Notes: generated by a model from the letters alone, not told the origin. A DNA stretch of 18,122 nt from Candidatus Curtissbacteria bacterium (GCA_030688205.1 JAUYIQ010000011.1:1-18122); one strand, 5' to 3'; shown: positions 1-6,911, counted from the stretch's first letter. Made by a program: numbers and translations.

Positions 1-587
1 TCTACTATCAACCTTTCATTAATATCTGCATCTAATTCTTCCCGAACCGGTGGTGTATTCACTTTTCCAACAGTTGCCTGTCTTGATAGCCAAGATGGCG
101 TTTTTGGTTCAAGCACAGCTAACTTTTTAATAAAATCTAAATTGGCAGTTTTAGGAGAAAGTGAAACTACGTCGCCTATTTTAACATTGAAAGAGGGAAT
201 AGTCACTTTTTTACCATTAACTGTAACATGCCCATGACCAACAAGCTGTCTTGCTTGCGGACGACTATTTGCAAGACCCAGACGGTAAATAACATTGTCC
301 AGTCGAGACTCTAAAATTTGTAATAAAGCTTCTCCTGTTGACCCTTTTTTTGCAGATGCAATGTTGTAGTACTTCTGAAATTGCCGCTCGAGTACACCAT
401 ACATCCTTTTAACTTTTTGTTTCTCACGCAGCTGGATGCCATATTCTGAAAGTTTTCTTCTCATTTTCGCACCATGTTGTCCCGGACGGGCGGCGTTCTT
501 TTTGATTACCGGACAATTTGCAGAACCGCAAAGTGCCACTCCTTCTGCCCTGCATAATCTGTGTTTTGGACCAGTATATCGTGCCAT
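1..587 (-). CDS. rpsD: 30S ribosomal protein S4 (uS4), 3' end cut by window edge
   Basis: S4 binds 16S rRNA early in 30S assembly and helps form the mRNA entry channel. The visible 195 codons begin MARYTGPKHRLCR, contain the RPGQHG motif and an S4 RNA-binding domain (SRLDNVIYRLGLANSRPQARQLVGHG region, in part), and end at a conserved IVE stretch, so only a few C-terminal residues are missing. The ATG lies one base after the rpsK stop; AAAGGAG about 11 bases upstream, inside rpsK, is the likely ribosome binding site. Zinc-type S4 proteins carry four cysteines near the N terminus. Here the first is replaced by His9, followed by Cys12, Cys20 and Cys25, so a His-Cys3 site is possible. Identity is certain; zinc binding is inferred. 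Confidence 0.97.
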   Translation of the reverse strand, partial: MARYTGPKHRLCRAEGVALCGSANCPVIKKNAARPGQHGAKMRRKLSEYGIQLREKQKVKRMYGVLERQFQKYYNIASAKKGSTGEALLQILESRLDNVIYRLGLANSRPQARQLVGHGHVTVNGKKVTIPSFNVKIGDVVSLSPKTANLDFIKKLAVLEPKTPSWLSRQATVGKVNTPPVREELDADINERLIV

Positions 588-588
588 A

Positions 589-969
589 TTAGACTCGTCT
601 CCTTTTGCTTGCTCTTGGACCGTTGTGAGGAATCGGTGTCACATCGGTTATCATTGTGATATCTAAGCCTGCTGATTTGAATGCCCGGATGGCTCCATCT
701 CTTCCCGGTCCCGGGCCCTTAATATAAACCTCAATACTGGTAATCCCTTTTTCTTTGGCTTTTTTGGCTGCTCCTTCTACAGCAGTGGTTGCAGCATAAG
801 GTGTAGATTTTCTGGCGCCTTTGAACCCTGACGCTCCTGCAGAACCCCATACCAAAGAGTTACCATTTGGGTCTGTTATGTTTACAAGCGTGTTGTTAAA
901 AGTTGCAGTAACATATGCCTTGCCGCTTGTAAAATTTATCTTTTTTTCTTTTTTCTTAAGTTCAGCCAT
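589..969 (-). CDS. rpsK: 30S ribosomal protein S11 (uS11)
   Basis: S11 sits on the 30S platform and helps shape the mRNA exit region with S7 and S18. The 126-residue product has the usual core (ITDPNGNSLVWGSAGASGFKG, in part) and the C-terminal signature PHNGPRASKRRRV; many bacteria have PHNGCRPPKRRRV at this place. The first 15 residues are very lysine-rich. The ATG is six bases after the rpsM stop with no clear Shine-Dalgarno, so translation is probably coupled to rpsM. Length is normal. Confidence 0.98.
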   Translation of the reverse strand: MAELKKKEKKINFTSGKAYVTATFNNTLVNITDPNGNSLVWGSAGASGFKGARKSTPYAATTAVEGAAKKAKEKGITSIEVYIKGPGPGRDGAIRAFKSAGLDITMITDVTPIPHNGPRASKRRRV

Positions 970-975
970 AAAATT

Positions 976-1398
976 TTACTTTTGTGGTGGTGTAGCAGCG
1001 GCAGCCGTTGCCGGAGCTGTCTTTGCCACAACTTCTTTCCTTACGGTTCCAATGGTTATTCTTTTACCTCTTTTAGTTCTGGCATTGGTCCTTGTTCTTT
1101 GGCCGCGAACCGGAAGGTTTTTTGAGTGTCTGATTCCCCGATATGCTCCAATTTCCTGCAATCTTTTTATGTTGCCTTGTATTTCTCTTCTTAAATCTCC
1201 TTCTACTTTGAACTCTTCAACAGCTTTTTGCAGTTTGTTAATTTGCTCTTCAGACAGGTTTTTGGTTCTGAGATTAGGATCTATCTGGCACTTTACCAGA
1301 ATTTTTTTTGCCAGTGTTGGTCCAACCCCAAAAATGTAAGGGAGGGCTGCTTCTATTCTTTTTTCTTTTGGCAAATCAATGCCTGCAATTCTAGCCAC
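976..1398 (-). CDS. rpsM: 30S ribosomal protein S13 (uS13)
   Basis: S13 is in the 30S head, contacts the P-site tRNA and forms intersubunit bridges. The start GTG (1396-1398) gives MARIAGIDLPKEKRIEAALP, the standard N terminus, and is preceded by AAAAGGAG within the leader motif at 1403-1416. The helix-two-turn-helix core and the signature LPVRGQRTRTNARTKRGKR are intact. At 140 residues it is longer than usual (about 118-125) because of an Ala/Pro/Thr-rich tail after residue 120. It opens the alpha-operon section and follows a 90-base AT-rich spacer after rpmJ. Confidence 0.98.
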   Translation of the reverse strand: MARIAGIDLPKEKRIEAALPYIFGVGPTLAKKILVKCQIDPNLRTKNLSEEQINKLQKAVEEFKVEGDLRREIQGNIKRLQEIGAYRGIRHSKNLPVRGQRTRTNARTKRGKRITIGTVRKEVVAKTAPATAAAATPPQK

Positions 1399-1402
1399 GT
1401 TC

Positions 1403-1416
1403 GCTCCTTTTGTCGC
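1403..1416 (-). promoter_or_regulatory. Shine-Dalgarno leader motif before rpsM
   Basis: On the coding strand this reads GCGACAAAAGGAGC and ends five bases before the GTG start. The AGGAG is an ordinary ribosome binding site. The preceding GCGAC is shared with the leaders of rpsH and rpsZ and, as CCGAC, with rpsC, all of which also use GTG. Confidence 0.6.
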
Positions 1417-1488
1417 TCAAGTTAAAAATTAAAAGTGAAAAGTTAAAATTTAATTTTGAATTTTGCATTTTGAACTTTGAACTTTCTA
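1417..1488 (-). repeat. AT-rich word-repeat spacer between rpmJ and rpsM
   Basis: The coding strand runs from an A-rich half with repeated AAGTTCAAAGTTCAAAATGC words into a T-rich half with TTTTAAC and CTTTTAAT words. The halves are imperfectly complementary, so the transcript could form a long weak AU hairpin. No open reading frame or promoter could be defended here. Confidence 0.55.
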
Positions 1489-1602
1489 TCATCCTTGCCT
1501 TTGCTTGTGTCTTGGATTAATACAAATAACGTAAAGTCGTCCTTTTCTCTTGACGATTTTACAATTTATGCAACGTTTTTTTACACTAGCTTGAACTTTC
1601 AT
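1489..1602 (-). CDS. rpmJ: 50S ribosomal protein L36 (bL36), zinc type
   Basis: L36 is the smallest ribosomal protein and is a zinc ribbon in 23S rRNA near the L7/L12 stalk base. This 37-residue product starts MKVQASVKKRC and has the metal ligands Cys11, Cys14, Cys27 and His32, so it is the zinc-binding form. The length is exactly that of the family. Its ATG shares one base with the infA stop (TAATG), so the two are translationally coupled. It stops with TGA, which supports the standard genetic code. Confidence 0.97.
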   Translation of the reverse strand: MKVQASVKKRCINCKIVKRKGRLYVICINPRHKQRQG

Positions 1603-1901
1603 TATCGATTTCTATACGTGATACGGCCTTTTGTCAGATCGTATGGCGTCATTTCAAGTTTGACCCTGTCTCCTGGCAAAATTCGGACATAGTGAATTCG
1701 CATTTTGCCTGAAAGATGACAAAGAACAACTCTGTCTTCGTCTATGGTGGGAAGGGAACCTTTTGGAACCCTCACCCTAAACATCGTGTTTGGCAGAGCT
1801 TCAGCAACCTCACCTTCGACTTCGATAACTCCCGGCTTGTTCGAGCTGACTTCTTGTCTTTGCCGATTATGAGATTTTTTGCGTGAATGGTAATTGTACA
1901 T
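1602..1901 (-). CDS. infA: Translation initiation factor IF-1 with N-terminal extension and loop insertion
   Basis: IF-1 is an OB-fold protein that occupies the ribosomal A site during initiation. The core is clear: LPNTMFRV, LSGKMR, YVRILPGD and MTPYDLTKGRI. The product has 99 residues against about 72 in most bacteria. By comparison with E. coli IF-1, about 19 extra basic, polar residues precede the OB fold, and an eight-residue insertion (SLPTIDED, residues 49-56) lies between the FRV strand and the CHLSGK strand. No ATG, GTG or TTG occurs between the chosen start and the core, which favours this start. The upstream Shine-Dalgarno is weak (TTAGAG), and two hairpins lie just upstream. Identity is firm; the effect of the additions is unknown. 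Confidence 0.95.
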   Translation of the reverse strand: MYNYHSRKKSHNRQRQEVSSNKPGVIEVEGEVAEALPNTMFRVRVPKGSLPTIDEDRVVLCHLSGKMRIHYVRILPGDRVKLEMTPYDLTKGRITYRNR

Positions 1902-1911
1902 AACTGTTCTC

Positions 1912-1940
1912 TAAGGAGACAACCTACGGTTTTCTCCTTA
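1912..1940 (-). promoter_or_regulatory. Palindromic hairpin ten bases before infA
   Basis: An almost perfect 29-base inverted repeat: TAAGGAGA and AACC on one side pair with GGTT and TCTCCTTA on the other, with one mismatch and a three-base loop. The 5' arm carries an AAGGAG sequence that would be sequestered in the RNA. No U-tract follows, so it is not an intrinsic terminator. A regulatory role in infA translation is inferred. Confidence 0.55.
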
Positions 1941-1964
1941 ATATTCCTCTTTCCCTTAAAGGAC

Positions 1965-1996
1965 AAATTTGAACTGTCGAAGCCAGATTCAAATTT
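1965..1996 (-). promoter_or_regulatory. Second inverted repeat in the infA leader
   Basis: AAATTTGAA at one end pairs perfectly with TTCAAATTT at the other, and an inner CTG/CAG step extends the stem to about 12 pairs with one bulged base and a seven-base loop. It lies between map and infA, 24 bases from the hairpin nearer infA. There is no adjacent U-tract. Confidence 0.5.
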
Positions 1997-2036
1997 AATT
2001 TTGAGAGAAAAATACTGAACGTAAATTCTATCATTT

Positions 2037-2786
2037 TCATAAATAGGGCGTCAAGACTATAGGGCCATCTTTTGTAATAGCTACAGTTTGCTCGAACAGT
2101 CCCGCCAGTGACTTATCTTTGGTTGAAATTGTCCAACCGTCCGGCTCAACGAATACATCTCCTGATCCTTTTGCGTATATAACTTCAATTGCAAGTACCA
2201 TTCCCTCCAAAATTTTCGGGCCGATATCTCTTTTGCCAAATCCTGGCACCATAGGTTCTTCGTGCAGTTCTTGGCCTACTCCATGACCTGTTAGGCTTTT
2301 GACAATGCTGTAGCCGGCACCTTCTATCATAAGTTGGATTGTCTGCGAAATGTCTCCAATTCTGTTTCCAATTTTTGCAGCTTTAATTGCCGCTTTTAAT
2401 GTTTTATAACCTATTTCAAGAAACTTCATTGTATTTTTAGAAACCTCTCCAACAGCTTGTGATATTGCCATGTCGCTGTGATATCCTTTATAAATTGCGC
2501 CGATATCAATTCCCAAAACATCCCCCGATTGCAACTGCCTGTTAGTAGGTATTCCGTGAACAACTTGGTTGCCTATTGTCGTACATATTGTCCATTTATA
2601 ATCTTCTACTGTTTTAAACGATGACTGCCCTTCCCTTTTTTTAATTTCGTCTTCAGCTATTTTGTCTAAGTCTATACACATAACCCCGGGTTTTACATTT
2701 TCCAAAACTTTTTTTAAAGCTCTGGCTGTGATGTCACCCGAGATCTTCATCAATTCCAATTCCTCTTTAGTTTTTACCTGTGACAT
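2037..2786 (-). CDS. map: Type I methionine aminopeptidase
   Basis: This metalloprotease removes the initiator methionine from new proteins at the ribosome exit. The 249 residues show the pita-bread fold signatures: His78 in VVHGIP, the metal ligands Asp94 (GIDIGA), Asp105 (GYHSDMA), His168 (GHGVGQ), Glu201 (AIEVIY) and Glu232 (LFEQTVAIT), and His175 in LHEEP. There is no N-terminal zinc-finger extension. The usual IEP after the catalytic loop is IEV here. The ATG lies 20 bases inside the end of adk, with GGGAG directly next to it, which is unusually close spacing, so coupling to adk is likely. The secY-adk-map-infA order is common in bacteria outside the proteobacteria. Confidence 0.96.
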   Translation of the reverse strand: MSQVKTKEELELMKISGDITARALKKVLENVKPGVMCIDLDKIAEDEIKKREGQSSFKTVEDYKWTICTTIGNQVVHGIPTNRQLQSGDVLGIDIGAIYKGYHSDMAISQAVGEVSKNTMKFLEIGYKTLKAAIKAAKIGNRIGDISQTIQLMIEGAGYSIVKSLTGHGVGQELHEEPMVPGFGKRDIGPKILEGMVLAIEVIYAKGSGDVFVEPDGWTISTKDKSLAGLFEQTVAITKDGPIVLTPYL

Positions 2787-3312
2787 CTCCCAGTTTTGAA
2801 ACTATATCCTGATGAACTTCTTGTTGAGTTCTCTCACCATTAATCTCTTCCAAATTCCCTTGTTGCCTGAAATAAGTCAGGAGCGGTTCTGTTTCTGTAT
2901 GATAAAGTTCCAAACGCCTGGTAATTACGTCCAGACTGTCATCGTGTCTTCCTCTGGAAATTAATCTTTTTATCCCAACGTTATCTGCAACTTGAATGTA
3001 AAACACAATATCTATGTCTTGTGGCAGTCCTTCTATTTGGGCATAGTTTCTTGGGTACCCATCCAGGATATAACCGTTTTGGCTATCGCTTTGTGAGACT
3101 CTATTTTTCATAAGACCAATTGTGATTGTGTCGGGAACAAGATTTCCAACTTCTAAAGCTTGTTTAATCTCACCTGCTTCGTTATCACTTTTTCCTGCTT
3201 TGTCTCGCAGGAGCTGTCCCATTTCTATATATGGAAGATTGAGTTTTTCGGCTAGCATTTTCGCCTGTGATGATTTTCCTGAACCTTGTGCGCCTAGAAA
3301 GATTATTTTCAT
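2767..3312 (-). CDS. adk: Adenylate kinase, short form without zinc LID
   Basis: Adenylate kinase interconverts ATP, AMP and ADP in the cytoplasm. The chosen ATG gives MKIIFLGAQGSGKSSQAK, the family N terminus, four bases after the secY stop; an upstream in-frame ATG would lie inside secY and adds nonconserved residues. The Walker A motif is GAQGSGKSS (residues 7-15) instead of the usual GxPGAGKGT, keeping the essential GxGKS core. The AMP-binding motif ILDGYPRN and the SRGRHDDSLDVITRRL motif are present. At 182 residues the LID domain is reduced to a short loop with no cysteines. Altered P-loop residues could mean changed phosphate donor preference, but this is not established. Confidence 0.93.
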   Translation of the reverse strand: MKIIFLGAQGSGKSSQAKMLAEKLNLPYIEMGQLLRDKAGKSDNEAGEIKQALEVGNLVPDTITIGLMKNRVSQSDSQNGYILDGYPRNYAQIEGLPQDIDIVFYIQVADNVGIKRLISRGRHDDSLDVITRRLELYHTETEPLLTYFRQQGNLEEINGERTQQEVHQDIVSKLGDVTGKN

Positions 3313-3316
3313 AGTA

Positions 3317-4597
3317 TTATTTTTTAAGATAGGTGTCATAATCACGCATCACCAGTTGAGATTCAATTTGTTTGAAGGTTTCCAGAACAACAGAAACTAC
3401 AATCAAGATTCCGGTTCCACCAACTAAAAGGTTTTGATTACCTGTAAATATTTGGGCTATTGATGGCAGCACTGCTATTAGACCCAAAAATGTTGCTCCA
3501 AATAATGTAATTCGAAGTGATACGTAATCCAAGAATGCTTTGGTTGCCTGACCTGGTCTGATTCCTGTTATAAAACCCCCTTGTTTCATTAGCATTTCTG
3601 AAAGCTGCTTAGTATTAAAAGCTACTGTGGTATAAAAGTAGGTAAAAACAACTACCAATAAAAAGTACGTCACATTGTATGTAACACCATTCGGATTAAA
3701 AATACGCTGAATATTCTGAGCAAAGTTTGCGACTAAAACATTTGGAGATGCTTCAAAAAATCTGGCAAAGGTTGTGGGTAATAAAATTAGGGAAACTGCA
3801 AAAATTATCGGAATGACACCTGCTTGATTAACTCTCATTGGAATAAAACTTGAAACAGCCGATTGTGAACCTTGCGATCTTCTTGAATAATTAACTTTAA
3901 TGGGTCTTCTTGCTTCTGTAACTATTACAATCGAAACTACTACAAGTAAGCTCATGACTAAAAATATAAGGACGTTTTTAATCTGACTTGGATCAAAAAC
4001 AGAAGCTGTTTGCAAAAAGCTTATCGGTAATCTTCCGACTATCCCTGCAAATATAACCATTGAAATACCATTTCCAATACCTTTTTCAGATATAAGTTCT
4101 CCAAGCCACATTAAAAGTATGGTTCCTGCTGTCATCGTGGTAACCATCGACAGAAGTGTAATTGGAGTAATGGTAGTTATTATGTTTGAGTTTTTTAAAA
4201 GTATGTACATACCAAAAGACTGAATTATAGTCAGAGGAACTGTGATATATCTGGTGTATTGATTAATTTTTTCTCTTCCCGATTCACCTTCTTTGGAAAG
4301 CTCCTCCAATTTTGGTATTACCATTTGTAAAAGCTGCATGATAATGCTGGCATTGATATATGGGTTAAGACCTAGCGACATAACAGAAAAATTTGCAAGC
4401 GTTCCACCGGAGAAAACATCCAAAAGAGAAAGTAGTTGGCTTTGAGAGAAAAGTTCTTTTAGGGAAGAAATATCTACACCGGGAACCGGGACGTGAGCAA
4501 AGACTCTGAATACAAGTAGAATCATTGCAGTAAAAATAATTTTCTGTCTTATTTGCTTAACTTTGAAAGCTTTTATTAGTGTTTGTATAAATTTCAT
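3317..4597 (-). CDS. secY: Protein translocase subunit SecY
   Basis: SecY is the channel of the SecYEG translocon in the cytoplasmic membrane. The 426-residue protein has about ten hydrophobic segments, an N-terminal basic helix, the plug-region sequence HVPVPGVDISSLKEL, the first-half signature LGLNPYINASIIMQLL, and the basic cytosolic loop EARRPIKVNYSRRSQG between transmembrane segments 6 and 7. The ending RDYDTYLKK is normal. Its ATG overlaps the rplO stop as ATGA. This is the usual end of the spc section. Confidence 0.98.
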   Translation of the reverse strand: MKFIQTLIKAFKVKQIRQKIIFTAMILLVFRVFAHVPVPGVDISSLKELFSQSQLLSLLDVFSGGTLANFSVMSLGLNPYINASIIMQLLQMVIPKLEELSKEGESGREKINQYTRYITVPLTIIQSFGMYILLKNSNIITTITPITLLSMVTTMTAGTILLMWLGELISEKGIGNGISMVIFAGIVGRLPISFLQTASVFDPSQIKNVLIFLVMSLLVVVSIVIVTEARRPIKVNYSRRSQGSQSAVSSFIPMRVNQAGVIPIIFAVSLILLPTTFARFFEASPNVLVANFAQNIQRIFNPNGVTYNVTYFLLVVVFTYFYTTVAFNTKQLSEMLMKQGGFITGIRPGQATKAFLDYVSLRITLFGATFLGLIAVLPSIAQIFTGNQNLLVGGTGILIVVSVVLETFKQIESQLVMRDYDTYLKK

Positions 4598-5037
4598 TTA
4601 TTTAATTTTGACGGTTTAGAAATCTTTTCAGCAGCCCTTTTTGATATAGGAACGTTTATTTTTAATGTTTTCGTTAAGTTTCCATCCCCTAAAATTTTGA
4701 CTCCGTAGAACTTTGCATCGTCGGCTTTAACAATTTTGTATTTAACCAAAGAGTCAATATCTACTGTTGCTCCTTCTGGCAAAACATTCAGTGCTGCAAG
4801 TTTAATTACCAATGGTTTTTTGCCTGCTTTATTGTTACCTTTGCCTCTTCTATAAGGCAGTCTTTTGAAAAGAGGTCTTTGTCCTCCCTCGAAATGCGGG
4901 TGGGTTAGTGTAACTTTGCCACGGGCTTTTTGTCCTTTAGTACCACGGCCTGATGTTTTCCCTTTACCAGTTCCCGGACCACGACCGATTCTTTTTTTAG
5001 ATAGTTTTTTAATTTTGGGCAATTGTTGTTTTATCAT
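4594..5037 (-). CDS. rplO: 50S ribosomal protein L15 (uL15)
   Basis: L15 is a late-assembling 50S protein. The glycine-rich basic N-terminal extension that threads into 23S rRNA is clear (RIGRGPGTGKGKTSGRGTKG), followed by FEGGQRPLFKRLP. The 147-residue length is normal. The ATG overlaps the rpsE stop as ATGA, which leaves no room for rpmD, the gene that normally lies between rpsE and rplO. No Shine-Dalgarno is visible, so translation is presumably coupled to rpsE. Confidence 0.98.
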   Translation of the reverse strand: MIKQQLPKIKKLSKKRIGRGPGTGKGKTSGRGTKGQKARGKVTLTHPHFEGGQRPLFKRLPYRRGKGNNKAGKKPLVIKLAALNVLPEGATVDIDSLVKYKIVKADDAKFYGVKILGDGNLTKTLKINVPISKRAAEKISKPSKLNK

Positions 5038-5495
5038 TTAAATGTTGATAGGGCACTAAGTGTTGCATAAACATTGGAAGCCTGATTTTTTGTACCTAGA
5101 ACTTTACTTGAAATGTTTCTAATGCCTGCAGCTTCGACAACGCTTCTTACAGCACCACCAGCAATTACACCTGAACCTTCAGGTGCAGGCTTTAAGAGTA
5201 TTTTTGCTGCTCCTCTTTTTATCAAAACATCATAAGGTATTGTCCCGCGAACTATCGGTACTGTTATCAAATGCTTTTTTGCATAAGTTGACGCTTTACG
5301 AATTGCAGAAACAACATCACGCGCTTTCCCAAGACCAACACCAACTCTTCCTTTTTTATCTCCAACCACCAGTAGAACGGAAAATGACATTCTGTTTCCA
5401 CCTTTTGTCTTTTTGGAAACACGGTTAACCTGAATTACTCGTTCGTCGAATTCTCTTGCTTCTTGCATAAATCGTCCTTCGTTGTTGTATGCCAT
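5034..5495 (-). CDS. rpsE: 30S ribosomal protein S5 (uS5)
   Basis: S5 takes part in decoding fidelity and mRNA entry. The chosen ATG (MAYNNEGRFMQEAREFDERV) lies one base after the rplR stop, with AAGGAGGG about 13 bases upstream; an in-frame ATG further upstream would overlap rplR by 38 bases and adds nonconserved residues. The double-stranded RNA-binding domain (ERVIQVNRVSKKTKGG) and the KARDVVSAIRKA and PEGSGVIAGGAVR motifs are intact. Length 153 residues, slightly shorter than the E. coli protein. Confidence 0.97.
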   Translation of the reverse strand: MAYNNEGRFMQEAREFDERVIQVNRVSKKTKGGNRMSFSVLLVVGDKKGRVGVGLGKARDVVSAIRKASTYAKKHLITVPIVRGTIPYDVLIKRGAAKILLKPAPEGSGVIAGGAVRSVVEAAGIRNISSKVLGTKNQASNVYATLSALSTFK

Positions 5496-5496
5496 A

Positions 5497-5841
5497 TTAG
5501 ATGATAAGCCCTCCTTCTCTTGCACCATCTGCAAGCGCTTTTACTCTTCCGTGATATTTATATCCGCCTCTATCGAAAACTATTTTTTTAATGTTATTTT
5601 TTACTGCTTGTGTTGCTAAGTTTTTACCTACTTCTTTCGCTCTTTCTATTTTAGAACTCCCTGACTTCCCAACATCTGAAACTGATATTATGGTTTTTCT
5701 TTCCGAGTCATTTATTAGCTGTGCGTAAATAAACTTGTTCGACCTGAAAACCGTAAGCCTCGGTAATTGGCTGGTTCCTTCTATTTTACGTCGGACCCTG
5801 ACATGCCTTGCTATTCTTTTTGCTTTTTTGTCGTGTGTCAT
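5497..5841 (-). CDS. rplR: 50S ribosomal protein L18 (uL18)
   Basis: L18 binds 5S rRNA in the central protuberance together with L5. The 114-residue product has the basic N-terminal segment (RIARHVRVRRKIEGT), RLTVFRSNKFIYAQLI and the C-terminal DRGGYKYHGRVKALADGARE, all typical. Its ATG overlaps the rplF stop as ATGA, and AGGAG lies four bases upstream inside rplF. Normal length, nothing unusual. Confidence 0.98.
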   Translation of the reverse strand: MTHDKKAKRIARHVRVRRKIEGTSQLPRLTVFRSNKFIYAQLINDSERKTIISVSDVGKSGSSKIERAKEVGKNLATQAVKNNIKKIVFDRGGYKYHGRVKALADGAREGGLII

Positions 5842-6386
5842 GCTGCTCCTGCTGCCTTAACTGCTTTACCAGCTTTCTTTCTAACAATTTCTCCGCTGTA
5901 TCTTATTCCTTTTCCTTTGTACGGTTCCGGCGGGCGAACTCTTCTAATTTTTGCAGCCATTTCGCCAACTTTGATTTTGTCTATCCCAGACACTATTATT
6001 TTATTTTCTTTTGTATCCAGATCGATACCGTCTTGCGGCATAATTACAACACTATGTGAATATCCCACATTTAAAACAAGGTCGTTTCCTTGTTTTGCCG
6101 CTTTGTATCCAACTCCAACAAGCTCCAAAATTTTTTGATGACCATCTGTTACACCTTTTATCATATTGGCAATAACACTACGGGTTAATCCGTGCAGTGA
6201 TTTGGAAAACTTGTTCTCAGCTTTTCTTGCAACTTTAACAGTCTGATCGTCTACAGAAACTGTAATTTCCGGACGAATCGCAAAAGAGATATTCCCTTTT
6301 GGGCCAGTAACATTTACGGTTGAGTCTTCAACTTTTACTGTTACTCCTTGTGGTATTTGAACTGGCTGTTTACCTATTTTTGACAT
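5838..6386 (-). CDS. rplF: 50S ribosomal protein L6 (uL6)
   Basis: L6 lies near the sarcin-ricin loop and supports factor binding. The ATG chosen gives MSKIGKQPVQIPQGV, the conserved N terminus, four bases after the rpsH stop; a further-upstream ATG would run through rpsH and adds nonconserved residues. The two L6 repeats and the C-terminal signature RPPEPYKGKGIRYSGE are present. Length 182 residues, with an Ala/Lys-rich end. Ribosome binding is weak (AAGG 12 bases upstream). Confidence 0.98.
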   Translation of the reverse strand: MSKIGKQPVQIPQGVTVKVEDSTVNVTGPKGNISFAIRPEITVSVDDQTVKVARKAENKFSKSLHGLTRSVIANMIKGVTDGHQKILELVGVGYKAAKQGNDLVLNVGYSHSVVIMPQDGIDLDTKENKIIVSGIDKIKVGEMAAKIRRVRPPEPYKGKGIRYSGEIVRKKAGKAVKAAGAA

Positions 6387-6390
6387 GGTG

Positions 6391-6765
6391 TTACCAAACC
6401 TTGCAGATAACCTCTCCTCCAAGTTGCTTGGATTTTGCATCTTTGCCTGTCATAACACCTTGTGGCGTAGAAAGAACATAGGTGCCTCTACCGCCTTTTA
6501 AATTTGGTATTTTTTTGCTTTTTACATAAACTCTTAAGCCCAACTTCGAGACCTTTTGGATCTGGGATATTTTAGGTTTATTGTTTTCATAAATCAGATC
6601 TATTGTGATTTTTTTATTTTCAACATTTATTTTTCCTATTAATTTTTCTGCTTCCAGAACTTTTGCAATTTCTAATCTAAACTTCGATAGCGGCACGATA
6701 ACACTTGGCTTTCTCGCCATATAGCCATTTTTTATCGTTATTAACATGTCTGCTATAGGATCCAC
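6391..6765 (-). CDS. rpsH: 30S ribosomal protein S8 (uS8)
   Basis: S8 binds the central domain of 16S rRNA and in E. coli also represses the spc operon. The GTG start (6763-6765) gives MDPIADMLITIKNGYMARK, the conserved N terminus, and is preceded by AAAGGAG seven bases away. The C-terminal signature STPQGVMTGKDAKSKQLGGE is intact. Length 124 residues, slightly short. It follows the longest repeat spacer in the window. Whether S8 autoregulation exists here cannot be told from the sequence. Confidence 0.98.
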   Translation of the reverse strand: MDPIADMLITIKNGYMARKPSVIVPLSKFRLEIAKVLEAEKLIGKINVENKKITIDLIYENNKPKISQIQKVSKLGLRVYVKSKKIPNLKGGRGTYVLSTPQGVMTGKDAKSKQLGGEVICKVW

Positions 6766-6771
6766 TTATTT

Positions 6772-6786
6772 GCTCCTTTCAGTCGC
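6772..6786 (-). promoter_or_regulatory. Shine-Dalgarno leader motif before rpsH
   Basis: On the coding strand GCGACTGAAAGGAGC ends six bases before the GTG start. The AAAGGAG is a strong ribosome binding site; the GCGAC part is shared with the leaders of rpsM and rpsZ. Confidence 0.6.
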
Positions 6787-6911
6787 AATTAATTCAAAAG
6801 TTAAAATGCAAAATTCAAAATTATGGTTGCTAACTTCGTTAGCTTTTAATTTTAGTTTTAAGTTTTTAGTTGCAGTTTTGAGTTTTAACATTTAAGTTTT
6901 GCGTTAATTTA
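6787..6911 (-). repeat. AT-rich word-repeat spacer with hairpin between rpsZ and rpsH
   Basis: The coding strand has an A-rich half (AAACTTAAA, AAAACTC, AAACTAAAA words), then a perfect hairpin at 6829-6843 (GCTAAC, GAA loop, GTTAGC), then a T-rich half (AATTTTGAATTTTGCATTTT words). The two halves are roughly complementary around the central hairpin. Together with the leader motif the intergenic stretch is about 146 bases, and I see no gene in it. Confidence 0.55.

Noticed and set aside
1772..1966. Minus-strand 64-codon frame overlapping the infA leader and core
   Set aside because: It overlaps infA out of frame and owes its open frame to the hairpin region; the product resembles nothing.
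4594..5495. Possible hidden or frameshifted rpmD between rpsE and rplO
   Set aside because: The two genes overlap by four bases and both are intact, leaving no room for even a remnant.
6829..6843. Hairpin GCTAAC-GAA-GTTAGC as an intrinsic terminator
   Set aside because: On the coding strand it is not followed by a T-run (AACCATAATTTT), and on the plus strand, where a T-rich stretch follows, there is no gene to terminate.
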